NCBI GenBank assembly: GCA_039028975.1
Contig: JBCCHB010000076.1
Span: 13,851-77,850 of the forward strand
DNA length: 64,000 nucleotides
Reading direction: 5' to 3'
From: JAHBNG01 sp039028975
GTDB lineage: Bacteria > Chloroflexota > Anaerolineae > Caldilineales > Caldilineaceae
Made by a program: the position numbers and the translations under genes. Shown here one piece after another: positions 1-8,958 of this stretch; within the stretch, counting starts at the first letter, position 1; each line of letters begins with the position of its first letter. A model generated the notes under the pieces. The model worked only from the letters and a program-made list of their open reading frames with translations. It did no database searches and was not told where the DNA came from.

Positions 1-321
1 ATAGGCCACCAGCGCACAGCTCAGCAGTCGGCCGATAATGGAAAGAAAGGTAATCTTGACTGTGTTCAGGAAGTAGATGTTAAAGCTGGCCCGAGTCCAC
101 GTATCATAGAAGATGGACCATTTGGGTGGATTGGGTATCCAAATCGGTGGCACTTTAAACATCTGCTCTGTAGGCTTGAGGGCAGTGGTAAACATCCAAA
201 TCAAGGGGAAGAAGAAGAGCAAGCTGATGGCAACCAACAGCACATAAAGTATAAATGTTTTCAGCAGATCGCGTACAGGAATTCCACCGACTCGTGTGGT
301 TGCAAGTGCCGTAAAAATCAT
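1..321 (-). CDS. Carbohydrate ABC transporter permease, MalG type (partial)
   Basis: Inner-membrane permease of a CUT1 sugar importer. The first 107 residues are present and the rest lies beyond the left edge. The translation starts MIFTALATTRVGGIP, has a first membrane helix at about residues 23-45, then the family-typical stretch TALKPTEQMF (about 46-55) and NTVKITFLSI opening the permease core. The ATG at 319-321 is the only good start; a stop lies just upstream. It is third in an operon after the binding protein and the MalF-type permease, 85 bases downstream of the latter. Substrate unknown. Confidence 0.85.
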   Translation of the reverse strand, partial: MIFTALATTRVGGIPVRDLLKTFILYVLLVAISLLFFFPLIWMFTTALKPTEQMFKVPPIWIPNPPKWSIFYDTWTRASFNIYFLNTVKITFLSIIGRLLSCALVAY

Positions 322-406
322 GTTAATAATCAATTATTGAATTGTGGAACTGTTGAATAGTTAATGTTTCAACCTGTCCATCACTAATCGTCAATCGTCA
401 ATCAAC

Positions 407-1381
407 TCACCCACCAGCGTAATAGACCCATCGCCTAGAGATGCGTAGCTGCACGATGGTGAAGATCATAATAACGACAAACAAAAACCAAGCCAAGGCC
501 GCGCCATACCCCATTCGTCCCCACCAGAATGAGACATTATAGAGGTAGAGTGCATAAAACATAGTGGCGTTGTTGGGGCTGCCGCTTCCGCTGGTGGCAA
601 CAAATGCCACCGTAAAGACCTGAAAGGCACCGATAATCCCAGTCACTGTATTAAAGAGAATCACCGGCGAGAGCATGGGCAAGGTAATGTGGCGGAATTG
701 GCGTAGAGCCGTAGCGCCATCGATCTTGGCCGCTTCATAGAGTTCAACTGGAATATTTTGCAAGCCAGCCAAAAAGATGACCATGGCTGCACCGCCTGCG
801 CCCGTTAACGTCATGACAATTAGGGCCGGTTTAGCCCAGGTTTCGCTCTGCAACCAGAGTGGGGCGGGCAACCCAACCGAGCGAATGAAGTGGTTAACTA
901 GGCCGATGCTGGGATCCAAAATCCACATCCAAAGCAGGGCCACGGCGACACCAGCCACGATGGAAGGCACAAAGACCATGGTCCGGAAGAGGGGAATGCC
1001 AACTAGCTTCTGATTCATCAAGATGGCTAGAGCCAAGGATGTGATCAGGCCGAGGGGAACGCCTACCAGAACGAAGTAGGTCGTATTATAGAGTGACTTC
1101 CAGAAGATCCGATCATCAACAAACATCTCTACGTAATTGTCTATGCCGATCCAAGCTAAATCGTAGCCGATCTTGAAATTGGTTAAACTTAAGACAAACG
1201 AATAGATAAAGGGGCCGGCAAAGAAGAGTATCAAGCCAATAATCCAGGGCGCGGCAAAGAGCCACCCTTCGACCGCCTCGCGACGCCTCGCCGCCGAACG
1301 GTAGACCCCGAGCCAGCGAGTGAACAATCCTGCTTTTCTCTTTTGAGAATTTTGGGAAATGAGCTGTTCGGCTGTAGCCAT
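407..1381 (-). CDS. Carbohydrate ABC transporter permease, MalF type
   Basis: Inner-membrane permease of a CUT1 sugar importer, 324 residues, normal for the family. Six hydrophobic segments are visible; the first (about 40-62) follows a basic N-terminus rich in R and K. The EAA loop that docks the ATPase is seen as ELYEAAKIDGATALRQF (about 215-231). It lies between the binding protein gene and the MalG-type permease gene, all on the minus strand. No ATPase gene is in the operon, so it probably shares a general MsmK/UgpC-like ATPase encoded elsewhere (inference). No clear ribosome binding site was found. Confidence 0.92.
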   Translation of the reverse strand: MATAEQLISQNSQKRKAGLFTRWLGVYRSAARRREAVEGWLFAAPWIIGLILFFAGPFIYSFVLSLTNFKIGYDLAWIGIDNYVEMFVDDRIFWKSLYNTTYFVLVGVPLGLITSLALAILMNQKLVGIPLFRTMVFVPSIVAGVAVALLWMWILDPSIGLVNHFIRSVGLPAPLWLQSETWAKPALIVMTLTGAGGAAMVIFLAGLQNIPVELYEAAKIDGATALRQFRHITLPMLSPVILFNTVTGIIGAFQVFTVAFVATSGSGSPNNATMFYALYLYNVSFWWGRMGYGAALAWFLFVVIMIFTIVQLRISRRWVYYAGG

Positions 1382-1468
1382 GTTGGTGGATGGTTAATGG
1401 TTGCTGGTGCTTGGCGGATAGTCATTTTGGCCTACCACCAACTGCCCACCAGCAACCAGCAATGAGTT

Positions 1469-2854
1469 TTACGCTTCTGGAATCTTATACGAGGGTGCGT
1501 TGTTCAACCCTTCTTGCCAAACGTCTGCACATTGTTGGAGGGCCTCAGCGACGCCGATCTTGCCAAGAGCGGCTTCTTCAAAGAAATTCCCACCGCCTTG
1601 GCGCAATTCAAAGTAGCCAGGTGGATTGATGACATCATAGCCGTGGGGTGCCGCCATCTCTAGATATTTACCCACGAATTCTGATTCTTTCACGAAGCTG
1701 GATTCTATAACAGACTTGCGGACTGGAATATAGCCTCCCCACTGGCTGTAGAAGACATTGTGGGTTGGGTTGCTAAAGAGATGGCAGAATTCAGTGGCCG
1801 CGGCGGGATCAACGGATGTGGGCGAAACCGAAAGGAAATTACGCCAAGAAATGGAATTCTTGCGCCCTGTCCCATCTTTGGCTTCTAGTGGGAAGGCAAA
1901 GCCTAGATCTTCAAAGAAATCTGGATTATACTTTAGAACATCTCTGGGACCATTGCCGTGGGCGCGCATATGCATGGCAATATTGCGGTTGGCAAAGTGG
2001 GGAATAGGGGCCTCTTCGGGCAAGCGGGCAACCCCTTCCGGATATAGAGTTTGGAAGAGATCCACAATCCAACCCAATGCCGCTTCCCCTTCGGGCGTAT
2101 TAAACCGTACCTCAGTATAGCTTTCATCGGCCATTTCCCCGCCCAAGCGCTGTAGCTGTACCTCAAAGGCTTGGAAGAAACCTTTCCAATTGGTTGGCGC
2201 CCAACCACCTAGTTGAATGATGCGTCCATCTTCCACATTCTGTATTTGGGATGCTATCTCAAGGTATTCGACATCATTTGTTGGTGGGCTTTCCGGATCG
2301 AGACCAGCATCTTCCAGCGCGCTCTTCCAATAGAGGGTCAGAGAAGGCTGGCTCATAATTGGTACACCCCACGTATAGCCAGCAATTTGGGTACCCCGAA
2401 TGTTGGCCTCGAAATAGTCATCCAGATCATCCCAGGCCTCTATGTAATCGTCTAGGGGAATCCCTTCGCCGCTGGTGGCCACGCGCCCAGCGGCTTGAGT
2501 ACCTGCTTCGTGGATATCTGGTAGGGCGTCGCCAGCAATAGAAGTGGTTAGCTTTTGTCGATAACCGTCGTAGGGGACGTGCTCAGGAAGCAACGTCACG
2601 CTGCCACTATGCGCATCCTGAAATTCTGTGTTGACTTCATCATTGATGTAGTCGATCAGCTCCGGATTCATGCTGAACATCCAAAGCGTCAGCTCAGTCG
2701 TTTCACCTGCGGGTGCAACAGCCGCGCCCGTATCTGGACCAGTGCCTGGCATGATGCATCCAGCCAATAGCGCTCCGCTGGCCACCACAGCAGACGTACG
2801 CAAGAAGTCCCGACGGCTTAGCTTGGCAAAAGAGCGGGTCGTTTGCTCGTTCAT
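1469..2854 (-). CDS. Extracellular sugar-binding lipoprotein of ABC transporter (solute-binding family 1)
   Basis: High-affinity binding protein of the CUT1 importer encoded downstream, 461 residues. The N-terminus carries both a twin-arginine motif (SRRDFLRTS, about 14-22) and a lipobox (LLAGC, Cys about 33), predicting a Tat-exported, lipid-anchored protein. An Ala/Gly/Pro/Thr-rich linker follows the Cys. The start is supported by an AGGAGG sequence seven bases upstream. It is the promoter-proximal gene of the operon. Substrate cannot be told from sequence; residue composition fits an oligosaccharide binder. Confidence 0.9.
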   Translation of the reverse strand: MNEQTTRSFAKLSRRDFLRTSAVVASGALLAGCIMPGTGPDTGAAVAPAGETTELTLWMFSMNPELIDYINDEVNTEFQDAHSGSVTLLPEHVPYDGYRQKLTTSIAGDALPDIHEAGTQAAGRVATSGEGIPLDDYIEAWDDLDDYFEANIRGTQIAGYTWGVPIMSQPSLTLYWKSALEDAGLDPESPPTNDVEYLEIASQIQNVEDGRIIQLGGWAPTNWKGFFQAFEVQLQRLGGEMADESYTEVRFNTPEGEAALGWIVDLFQTLYPEGVARLPEEAPIPHFANRNIAMHMRAHGNGPRDVLKYNPDFFEDLGFAFPLEAKDGTGRKNSISWRNFLSVSPTSVDPAAATEFCHLFSNPTHNVFYSQWGGYIPVRKSVIESSFVKESEFVGKYLEMAAPHGYDVINPPGYFELRQGGGNFFEEAALGKIGVAEALQQCADVWQEGLNNAPSYKIPEA

Positions 2855-3209
2855 TCTAGATTCCTCCTAAGGATAGAACAACGGTTTGGTTACGATGGTA
2901 CAGCAAAACAGCAAACTAAACGACAGTTTTCAAACGGGGCTGAGTGGATTCGTGATTTCAAGAGCACTCTTTCTGAGTTACTCATTTTGATCACACCCTT
3001 TCAATTTAGTAGAAGGTTAGATTTATGGCCTCGTTAAGTATAAGTAGGGAATTCACTGTGGGAGCAGTGGATGACGATCAGTATAACACTTATTTTGACA
3101 TACGTAAAACGGCATTTTTTTGTCGGGAGCATCGTACTTTCGGGGGGCAAGTGATGGAAGTGGTCTCAACGAGAGGGGGTCCCATCCACCCATCTTTCCC
3201 ACTCACCTA
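2855..3209. other. Gene-free stretch upstream of the sugar transporter operon
   Basis: The promoter of the leftward operon should lie here. At about 2925-2946 there is a degraded end of repeat family A (TTTTCAAACGGGGCTGAGT). No conserved open frame was seen. Confidence 0.4.
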
Positions 3210-3425
3210 GTGTATGTAGTCTCTAATGGCATGCTTATCAGCGTCATCGATGGAAAGACGATTGTTCATCGAGATGGGACGAGTGAGCTCGAGGAGGTTC
3301 TACCCAATGATCAGGGCGATCTGCCCATGAATCGCGCCGATAAAGGCGCGATTCGCAGCGGCGACCCGTCCGGGATTCTTTGCGATTATGCAGACGCCAT
3401 GCGCACATTTGCGGTAACCATCTAA
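3210..3425 (+). pseudogene. Remnant of a Gfo/Idh/MocA-type oxidoreductase C-terminus
   Basis: The plus frame ending at the TAA at 3423-3425 reads like the C-terminal end of a Gfo/Idh/MocA dehydrogenase: a short beta-sheet segment (NGMLISVIDGKTIVHRDG), then AIRSGDPSGILCDYADAMRT, which resembles the family's closing A-I-R-x-G-x-P ... D-A-x-R-x motif. No N-terminal Rossmann fold precedes it, and upstream sequence in the same frame looks random. I read it as a decayed fragment left beside the sugar operon. The match is from memory of the family and is moderate; it could also be chance. Confidence 0.35.
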
Positions 3426-3454
3426 TCTATCTGAATCTGTGTTCTTTTTCAAGG

Positions 3455-3543
3455 TAGTCCGCAATGGGAACAGCATCGACAGAGCCGACTTTGGACTAAA
3501 CAGTCAATCCCCGTCCTCACGGCGACAAGCTGACTGCGGACTA
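3455..3543. repeat. Dispersed repeat family D, copy 1, with nested hairpin module
   Basis: Contains a 19-base segment (3481-3499, AGAGCCGACTTTGGACTAA) and a 12-base segment (3532-3543, GACTGCGGACTA) that recur on the opposite strand at 36884-36924. Between them sits a 25-base module (3507-3531) that also occurs at 13053-13077 with 22 of 25 bases identical. The left flank TAGTCCGCA (3455-3463) is inverted relative to the right end, so the whole can fold. Confidence 0.7.
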
Positions 3544-3561
3544 CCGACTACCGATTATTCT

Positions 3562-4746
3562 TTAACCCAGCGTCCGGAGTCGAATATCCCGATAGAGCGT
3601 TCTCGCTTCCCAGACGTTGAGGGTTATCTGACCTTGGGAAATTGTGCTATCCCGCACCTGATTCACCAACGCACCGTCAATATACGTCGTGATTGATTCA
3701 CCTCGTGCTGCAATATCTACCGCATATTCCCGGCCGTGCTCAAGAGGGTAATTTACCACACTCAACTTGATATTCTGAGTCTTGCCTTGTCCATCAGACA
3801 TAAGTCGACGAATACCAATCGCCTGCCACCCTATATACATGTCAAAGACATAGGTGTTTTGCATCTCTCGATTGTCCCGAAAGAAGATCTGGGCGTTCCC
3901 GCCACCTAGAGGAGTGATAAGAAGGGAAAGTTCGATATCCGTCCAGGTTGGATCACCATAAGTAAGTAGAGTGCCAGAAGTATACTCATCACCAAGTAAC
4001 CCATCCTCACCCACCACTTCCCAATTTGCAGGTGTTGTACTTGCTTGGATCGGCTTTCCATTGGCAGACCAGCCGCTGAAATTCCCTGTGAAGATCTTCT
4101 GCCACTGGATCTTACCTTGCATGCCTGCAATCGTCTCCCGGAAATCGGCAGGAATGTGCTCAGCTCGTTTGTTGGGTTTATTCTGCATAGCTAAAATTTC
4201 CTTTCGCAATACTTGTCTTGCATGATAGAGTCGACTTTTAACGGTCCCTTGAGGAATATCCAGCAGACGTGCAATGGTGGCTAAGGGTACTCGTGAGAAA
4301 TAGTGTAATGAGGTTACGATGTGATCTCTCTGGGAGAGTGCTGGCAAAGCCATTCTTAAATACTCAATACGCTCATCTTTTGACATACCACTTTCATTTA
4401 TCGAAAGCAGCTCCTCCCAGTCACTCACGTCAATATGACGGGTGGATTCCAACTGCCGACGGCACAGTGCCACATTGGCCACGATGCGATAAAACCACCC
4501 GCCAAAGCTCGAAGCCAAGCGTAGAGAATTCAATTTACGCAAAGCAATCAGCCAGGCGTCTTGGACTGCGTCTTCTGCACTTTCTCGATTCTTTAGGATG
4601 TTGTGTGCAACTCTTCGCGCTGGCGTGTGAAACCGCAAGACCAACTCGGAGAGTGCCTCTGCATCGCCATCTTTCGCAAGATTGGCAAGTTGGCTTATAT
4701 CATCTGTGCTTCTGGCTGGGATTTTGTCTGGGATTTTGTCTGCCAT
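3562..4746 (-). CDS. ECF RNA polymerase sigma factor fused to a C-terminal lectin-like (DUF1080-like) domain
   Basis: 394 residues in two parts. Residues about 15-175 are a complete ECF sigma factor: region 2 (AEDAVQDAWLIALRKL, then SFGGWFYRIVANVA) and region 4 helix-turn-helix (LATIARLLDIPQGTVKSRL). Residues about 210-394 form a beta-rich domain (NFSGWS, ... DIELSLLITP, IFFRDN, YTTYIDG-like TTYIDGALV, LYRDIRLRTLG) that resembles the concanavalin-like 3-keto-disaccharide hydrolase/DUF1080 family. No membrane helix separates the parts, so both should be cytoplasmic. No anti-sigma gene is adjacent. I infer the C-terminal domain senses or is gated by a glycan or ligand. Start codon choice is the first ATG; a second in-frame ATG was not seen nearby. 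Confidence 0.85.
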   Translation of the reverse strand: MADKIPDKIPARSTDDISQLANLAKDGDAEALSELVLRFHTPARRVAHNILKNRESAEDAVQDAWLIALRKLNSLRLASSFGGWFYRIVANVALCRRQLESTRHIDVSDWEELLSINESGMSKDERIEYLRMALPALSQRDHIVTSLHYFSRVPLATIARLLDIPQGTVKSRLYHARQVLRKEILAMQNKPNKRAEHIPADFRETIAGMQGKIQWQKIFTGNFSGWSANGKPIQASTTPANWEVVGEDGLLGDEYTSGTLLTYGDPTWTDIELSLLITPLGGGNAQIFFRDNREMQNTYVFDMYIGWQAIGIRRLMSDGQGKTQNIKLSVVNYPLEHGREYAVDIAARGESITTYIDGALVNQVRDSTISQGQITLNVWEARTLYRDIRLRTLG

Positions 4747-5254
4747 TCGGATCTCCCTCTTTGGATGAACATGTTCACTCTATAGATACAGGATTACCTA
4801 TAAGGTTCGATGCATGTTTTATTCATTTTGGGAATTTCTGGACGATTGAATAATCGATTATAGAGGAATAGCTTGTATGGATAAAAGCAAAGAGCCTATC
4901 CGTACCACCGGACAGGCTCTTTGACAAATTTTACTGAATTTTGTGCAAAATCAGTTGACACCCTATCAATCTGAATTTGCTGTTCGAGGCTACACATATA
5001 CCCAAATGTAATCCTCAAAAAACATCATATTTATACAACCTAGTAGAAGACTCAGCAGCTTCCTGTCCATACAACAGCTTGGGGGATAAGCTTAAAAAGA
5101 CATAGTACTAGCCTGCTGAGAAATCCATCAAGAAAACGTTTGTCAGGAGGACAATTGGCTTTCTACTAATGTTAATCGTTCTTTTCGTGAAGATCCTTCG
5201 CGCAATTTTAAAATAAATTTGTAAATGTTCAGCCCTTGAGCCTGTCGAAGGATA
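4747..5254. other. Gene-free stretch with one strong hairpin
   Basis: Contains the hairpin at 4889-4922 and, at about 5234-5250, a degenerate CCTTGAGCCTGTCGAAGG motif of the widespread CTTCGACAAGCTCAGG type. Nothing else recognised. Confidence 0.4.
4889..4922. terminator. Hairpin, possible bidirectional terminator
   Basis: AAAGAGCCT and AGGCTCTTT pair, and the stem continues inward through TCCG/CGGA after one mismatch. On the minus strand the stem is followed by a T-rich tract (GCTTTTATCC), so it could end transcripts coming from the lyase gene at 5255-6133, about 330 bases away. Confidence 0.45.
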
Positions 5255-6133
5255 TTATCTTGCTCGAGCCAACACTCGATGAGCGGCTCTTACCATGGGC
5301 ATATCGACCATCTTCCCATCCAACTCAAAGGCACCGGTTCCAGCTTCTTGGTTGGTCTGGAATGCTTCGATCAGCCGTTGAGCCGCGGCCACTTCTTCTT
5401 CGGACGGGGTGAAGAGCTGGTTAATGACTGGAATCTGGCGAGGATGGATGGCCAGTTTGCCTAAGTAACCCATCTGTTGGGCCGTGCAACAGTCCTCAGC
5501 CAGCGCCTCCAGATCATTTAAATCGACAAAAACCGTATCAATGGGCTGAAGCCCATAGGCGGCACAGGTCGTAACGACGGCACTGCGTGCATAGAAGACC
5601 TCCCAGCCCGCCTTGCTACGAGTGGCACCTATGTCACCGGCCAAGTCTTCGGCACCAAAGAGAATTGCGCCCAAACGCTCTGATGCACCGGCAATCTCCT
5701 CTAGCTTGAGAATACCTCGTGCTGTCTCCACGACGGCTAACAGATGAATCGAAAGCAGAGGCCAATCAAAGGCTCGTTCTACTTCGGTTAGGTACTCATC
5801 AATGGGACTCAAATCCATGGGATCTTCAACTTTTGGGATGACATAGCCGTCCGGATGGGCATCGACAGTCCCTTCTAGATCTGCCATGGCCAAATTAGAT
5901 CCGCTACCGTTGATGCGGACTAATCGTTCGATCCCGTTGAAATCAATATCCTTTAGTGCTTGGCAGACAGTTTGGCGAGCAACCTCTTTTTGAGAGAGGG
6001 CCACGCCATCTTCCAGGTCCATAATAATCGTGTCGGCATCGGACTGAGCACCCTTCTCAATTTTGCGACGGCTATCTCCAGGCATGAAGAGCAAGGAACG
6101 ACGAATTTTGGGTAATGTGGAGTGAGTAGTCAT
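5255..6133 (-). CDS. HpcH/HpaI aldolase-family CoA-ester lyase (CitE-like)
   Basis: 292 residues, usual length for CitE-like TIM-barrel lyases that cleave beta-hydroxyacyl-CoA esters such as malyl-, citramalyl- or citryl-CoA. Motifs seen: RSLLFMPGDSRRKIEKG (N-terminus, CoA/substrate loop), DLEDGVA (metal and substrate site), RINGSGS (Arg of the barrel), VVETARGILKLEEI (catalytic Glu strand) and LFGAEDLAGDIGA (metal-binding Glu-Asp). No CitF/CitD partner genes are near, so a stand-alone malyl/citramalyl-CoA lyase is more likely than a citrate lyase subunit. Monocistronic by position. Confidence 0.88.
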   Translation of the reverse strand: MTTHSTLPKIRRSLLFMPGDSRRKIEKGAQSDADTIIMDLEDGVALSQKEVARQTVCQALKDIDFNGIERLVRINGSGSNLAMADLEGTVDAHPDGYVIPKVEDPMDLSPIDEYLTEVERAFDWPLLSIHLLAVVETARGILKLEEIAGASERLGAILFGAEDLAGDIGATRSKAGWEVFYARSAVVTTCAAYGLQPIDTVFVDLNDLEALAEDCCTAQQMGYLGKLAIHPRQIPVINQLFTPSEEEVAAAQRLIEAFQTNQEAGTGAFELDGKMVDMPMVRAAHRVLARAR

Positions 6134-6464
6134 AGTGATAGAAGTGTAGCAAATATGTGGTTTGGGGACAAAGAATTACGTTAGAAGATGTGAAAATAGA
6201 TCAGAGATGCAGGTCTGGACTGAATTGCATTTCATAAGAGTCTACAGTCTCTTGTGATATAATTGAACTGATAGGCGCTAAATTGTATCAAAGTAATCAA
6301 GGACGCTCATCTTGTTTGCGGAACAGTGAATATTTTAGCTATATTGCGGTCGTTTTCAAACCCTAGTTTCCCATCGCTCTAGTGGTGGGGCCAACCTAGG
6401 GTTTTGAAACGGAACTGAGTATAACAGAGCCATTATCACCTAATTTGGCAAAGGAGAATCACCC
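6134..6464. other. Divergent intergenic region with repeat A2
   Basis: Separates the leftward lyase from the rightward aldo/keto reductase run; promoters for both should lie here. Most of the right half is repeat copy A2. A good Shine-Dalgarno (AAGGAG) lies eight bases before the ATG at 6465. Confidence 0.5.
6340..6423. repeat. Repeat family A, copy 2 (full length, 84 bp)
   Basis: Left end TATATTGCGGTCGTTTT, right end AAACGGAACTGAGTATA. Inner inverted arms are AAACCCTAG and CTAGGGTTT, different in sequence from those of the other copies but still complementary, so the palindrome is kept while its sequence changes. The loop TTTCCCATCGCTCTA... is homologous to the loops of the copies at 42351 and 46229. 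Confidence 0.85.
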
Positions 6465-7421
6465 ATGCAAACCAACCCACTCGGCACAACCGATCTGATC
6501 GTCTCCCGCCTTGGCTTCGGCTGTGGCAGCATGGGTGGGCTGCTGGTGCGCGGTGAGTATCCAGCTATGCGCCAGGCTATAGCCCGTGCCATTGAATTGG
6601 GTATTACCTATTTTGACACAGCGTCCATCTACGGCAACGGCCAATCGGAAGTGAACCTAGGCGCTATAGTGCGGGAGCTGGATGCCAAACCAGAGATTGT
6701 GATCGGTTCCAAAGTCCGCATCACTAGACCAGAGCAGCTCGATGACCTCCGCCAAAGTGTGGTGGACTCGGTGGAAGCCAGCCTGCGTCGTATGGGGCGT
6801 GAGCAGATCGACCTGATCCAGTTTCACAACCGCATTGGCCCCCAGCGAGACCTTGACCAATCCCAGGTAGCTGTTTCTGATCTCGGTGAGATCTTTGCTG
6901 CGTTTGACTTGTTGAAGCGGCAAGGCAAGGTTCGTTACTGGGGCATTACCGGCTTGGGAGAGACTCATGCGATTCAGACAGTAGTCAACAGCGGCGGTTT
7001 CCATTCGTCTCAGATCTGCTATAATATGCTGAATCCCAGTGCTGGTCAGCCTGTCCCTGATGACTTTCCCTACCAAAATTATGATCAACTGATTGATCGA
7101 TGCGCAGCCAACGGCATTGGCACCATTGTGATCCGGATGCTAGCTGGCGGCGCACTAAGCGGCGTGACCGAACGCCACCCTGTCGCTTCTAAATCGGTCA
7201 ACCCCATTGGCTCAGAAGAGACCTATGTCGAAGATGTAGAACGCGTCCAATCATTCAAGTCACTTGTAGATGAAGGGCATGTAGAGAATTTGGTCGAGGC
7301 AGCGATTCGATTTGTACTAGGCAAGCCAGAGGTCTCCACAGCGCTGGTAGGTATATCGACGTTAGAGCAACTTGAGATGGCAGTACACTATGCAGCAAAA
7401 GGCCCGTTATCACTCGCATGA
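6465..7421 (+). CDS. Aldo/keto reductase
   Basis: NADPH-dependent carbonyl reductase fold, 318 residues. Catalytic tetrad is visible: Asp and Tyr in FDTASIYGNGQSE (about 50-62), Lys in VIGSKVR and His in IQFHNR. The C-terminal nucleotide site is seen as GISTLEQLEMAV. The start has AAGGAG eight bases upstream. Its stop codon overlaps the start of the next gene by four bases (ATGA), so the two are translationally coupled. Physiological substrate unknown. Confidence 0.92.
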   Translation: MQTNPLGTTDLIVSRLGFGCGSMGGLLVRGEYPAMRQAIARAIELGITYFDTASIYGNGQSEVNLGAIVRELDAKPEIVIGSKVRITRPEQLDDLRQSVVDSVEASLRRMGREQIDLIQFHNRIGPQRDLDQSQVAVSDLGEIFAAFDLLKRQGKVRYWGITGLGETHAIQTVVNSGGFHSSQICYNMLNPSAGQPVPDDFPYQNYDQLIDRCAANGIGTIVIRMLAGGALSGVTERHPVASKSVNPIGSEETYVEDVERVQSFKSLVDEGHVENLVEAAIRFVLGKPEVSTALVGISTLEQLEMAVHYAAKGPLSLA

Positions 7422-8194
7422 CTCAAAAAGAAATTTTGCTAACGGGAGGGAATGTCAACGCTAGTGTGGTACGCATTGGAAATACCGTTCGTCGCCATAT
7501 GACTTCTGCCAGCCCGGCAATTCATCAACTCCTGCTGCATTTAGAGTCGAAAGGGTTTGCAGGGAGTCCGCGTTTTTTAGGGATAGATGAGAAGAATCGC
7601 GAAATATTGTCTTTTGTTGACGGTGATACGGGTATCCCAACCTCTATTTGGCAAAGATATGACGCATTAATCGCTGCGGCGAATTTGCTCAGGGCATATC
7701 ACGACGCCACCCTAGATTTTACCTTTTGTGAGCATCCTGTTTGGGCATATAGCTATCCATTGACTGAGCACCATGAAGTCATTTGTCACAATGATTTTGC
7801 ACCATACAATTTTGTTTATAATTCTGGTAGACCCATTGCCGTGATTGACTTTGACTTAGCAGGCCCAGGACCGCGATTAAGAGATGTGGCTTATGCAGCC
7901 TACTGGATCGTTCCACTCTCTTTCAACAGCACGGATCAATTGGAGTTTGTGCAAGCCGATCTGAAAAATGGTAGCCACCGACTTCACCTATTTTGTGAGA
8001 CATATGGCATACCTGTCGGTGAAGAACTTTTGAATATGATTGCAGAGGTATTAGCTCACATGAGCAGCGAAGAGAAGATGCAACAAGTGCTGGGCACATG
8101 TGCTGCGGCCAAACTCAAAGATGGTGGACACTTGGCGCACTGGCAACGAGAATTGATGGCTTTTCAACAGAATCGTTCATGTATCTCCATTTGA
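7418..8194 (+). CDS. Aminoglycoside phosphotransferase-family small-molecule kinase
   Basis: 258 residues with the kinase-like fold of APH/choline kinases. The Brenner motif HNDFAPYNFVY (about 125-135) carries the catalytic Asp and metal-binding Asn, and VIDFDLAGPGPRLRDVAYA (about 146-164) carries the second metal Asp. Overlaps the preceding aldo/keto reductase by four bases. The family phosphorylates drugs, sugars, choline or amino-acid-like molecules; the substrate here cannot be assigned and resistance is not implied. Confidence 0.85.
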   Translation: MTQKEILLTGGNVNASVVRIGNTVRRHMTSASPAIHQLLLHLESKGFAGSPRFLGIDEKNREILSFVDGDTGIPTSIWQRYDALIAAANLLRAYHDATLDFTFCEHPVWAYSYPLTEHHEVICHNDFAPYNFVYNSGRPIAVIDFDLAGPGPRLRDVAYAAYWIVPLSFNSTDQLEFVQADLKNGSHRLHLFCETYGIPVGEELLNMIAEVLAHMSSEEKMQQVLGTCAAAKLKDGGHLAHWQRELMAFQQNRSCISI

Positions 8195-8262
8195 GCCTGA
8201 ATTGTTCCAACCAAAGTCTGTAAGGCCAGACAGAAGTTATAATCAATGAGAAGACAGAGAAG

Positions 8263-8949
8263 ATGAACTATAAATGGCTCCTATTTGATGCCGATGGGAC
8301 TCTCTTTGATTTTGAGAAAGCAGAATCTATGGCCTTCCAACGGAGTGTCACTGAATTAGGATATTCCTATAAACCTGACTACTTGACAATGTATAAGCAA
8401 GTCAATAAACAACTTTGGGATGCCTTTGAACAGGGAAAAGTGGCCCAAGATGTACTCAAAATCAGACGATTTGAACGCTTTTTTGAAGTTGCAGGTATCA
8501 CCGGCAACGCAGAGCACTTTAGTCAGCGCTATGTCACCCATTTGGCTGAAGGCAACTATCTCCTAGACGGGGCCGAAAACTTGGTCAAAATGTTGTCAAA
8601 AAGCTATCGATTGCTCATTATTACCAACGGCCTAAAGGAGGTGCAGCGGCCAAGGTTTGAACGATCATCCATTTATCATTACTTTGAGTCGATAATCGTA
8701 TCAGGCGAGATTGGTGCGGCTAAACCAGGGGCTAAGATATTTGACGCAGCATTTGCTACTATGGAACACCCCAAGAAAGATGAAGCATTAATTATTGGGG
8801 ATAGTCTAACTTCAGACATGGCTGGGGGCATTAACTATGGCATAGATACCTGCTGGTATAACCCCCAGGGGCAAGAGAACCAAGACAGTTTAGCGATCAC
8901 GTACGAGATAGACAACCTTTTAGCGTTACGCCATATCCTCACTGGGTAA
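8263..8949 (+). CDS. yjjG: Noncanonical pyrimidine nucleotidase, YjjG family (HAD)
   Basis: HAD phosphatase of 228 residues that in characterised members removes phosphate from noncanonical pyrimidine nucleotides. HAD motif I LFDADGTLFDFEKAE (about 6-20) closely matches YjjG; motif II is IITNG, motif III the Lys in GAAKPGAKIF and motif IV IGDSLTSDMAGG. Length and cap-domain arrangement fit. Fifth-base spacing and strand suggest co-transcription with the RidA gene nine bases downstream; both would be house-cleaning enzymes. Confidence 0.88.
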   Translation: MNYKWLLFDADGTLFDFEKAESMAFQRSVTELGYSYKPDYLTMYKQVNKQLWDAFEQGKVAQDVLKIRRFERFFEVAGITGNAEHFSQRYVTHLAEGNYLLDGAENLVKMLSKSYRLLIITNGLKEVQRPRFERSSIYHYFESIIVSGEIGAAKPGAKIFDAAFATMEHPKKDEALIIGDSLTSDMAGGINYGIDTCWYNPQGQENQDSLAITYEIDNLLALRHILTG

Positions 8950-8958
8950 GGAGAGAAC

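Noticed and set aside
5140..5175. Possible fifth family B repeat (TGTCAGGAGGACAATTGGC)
   Set aside because: Only a short segment resembles the B right end and the left end is missing.
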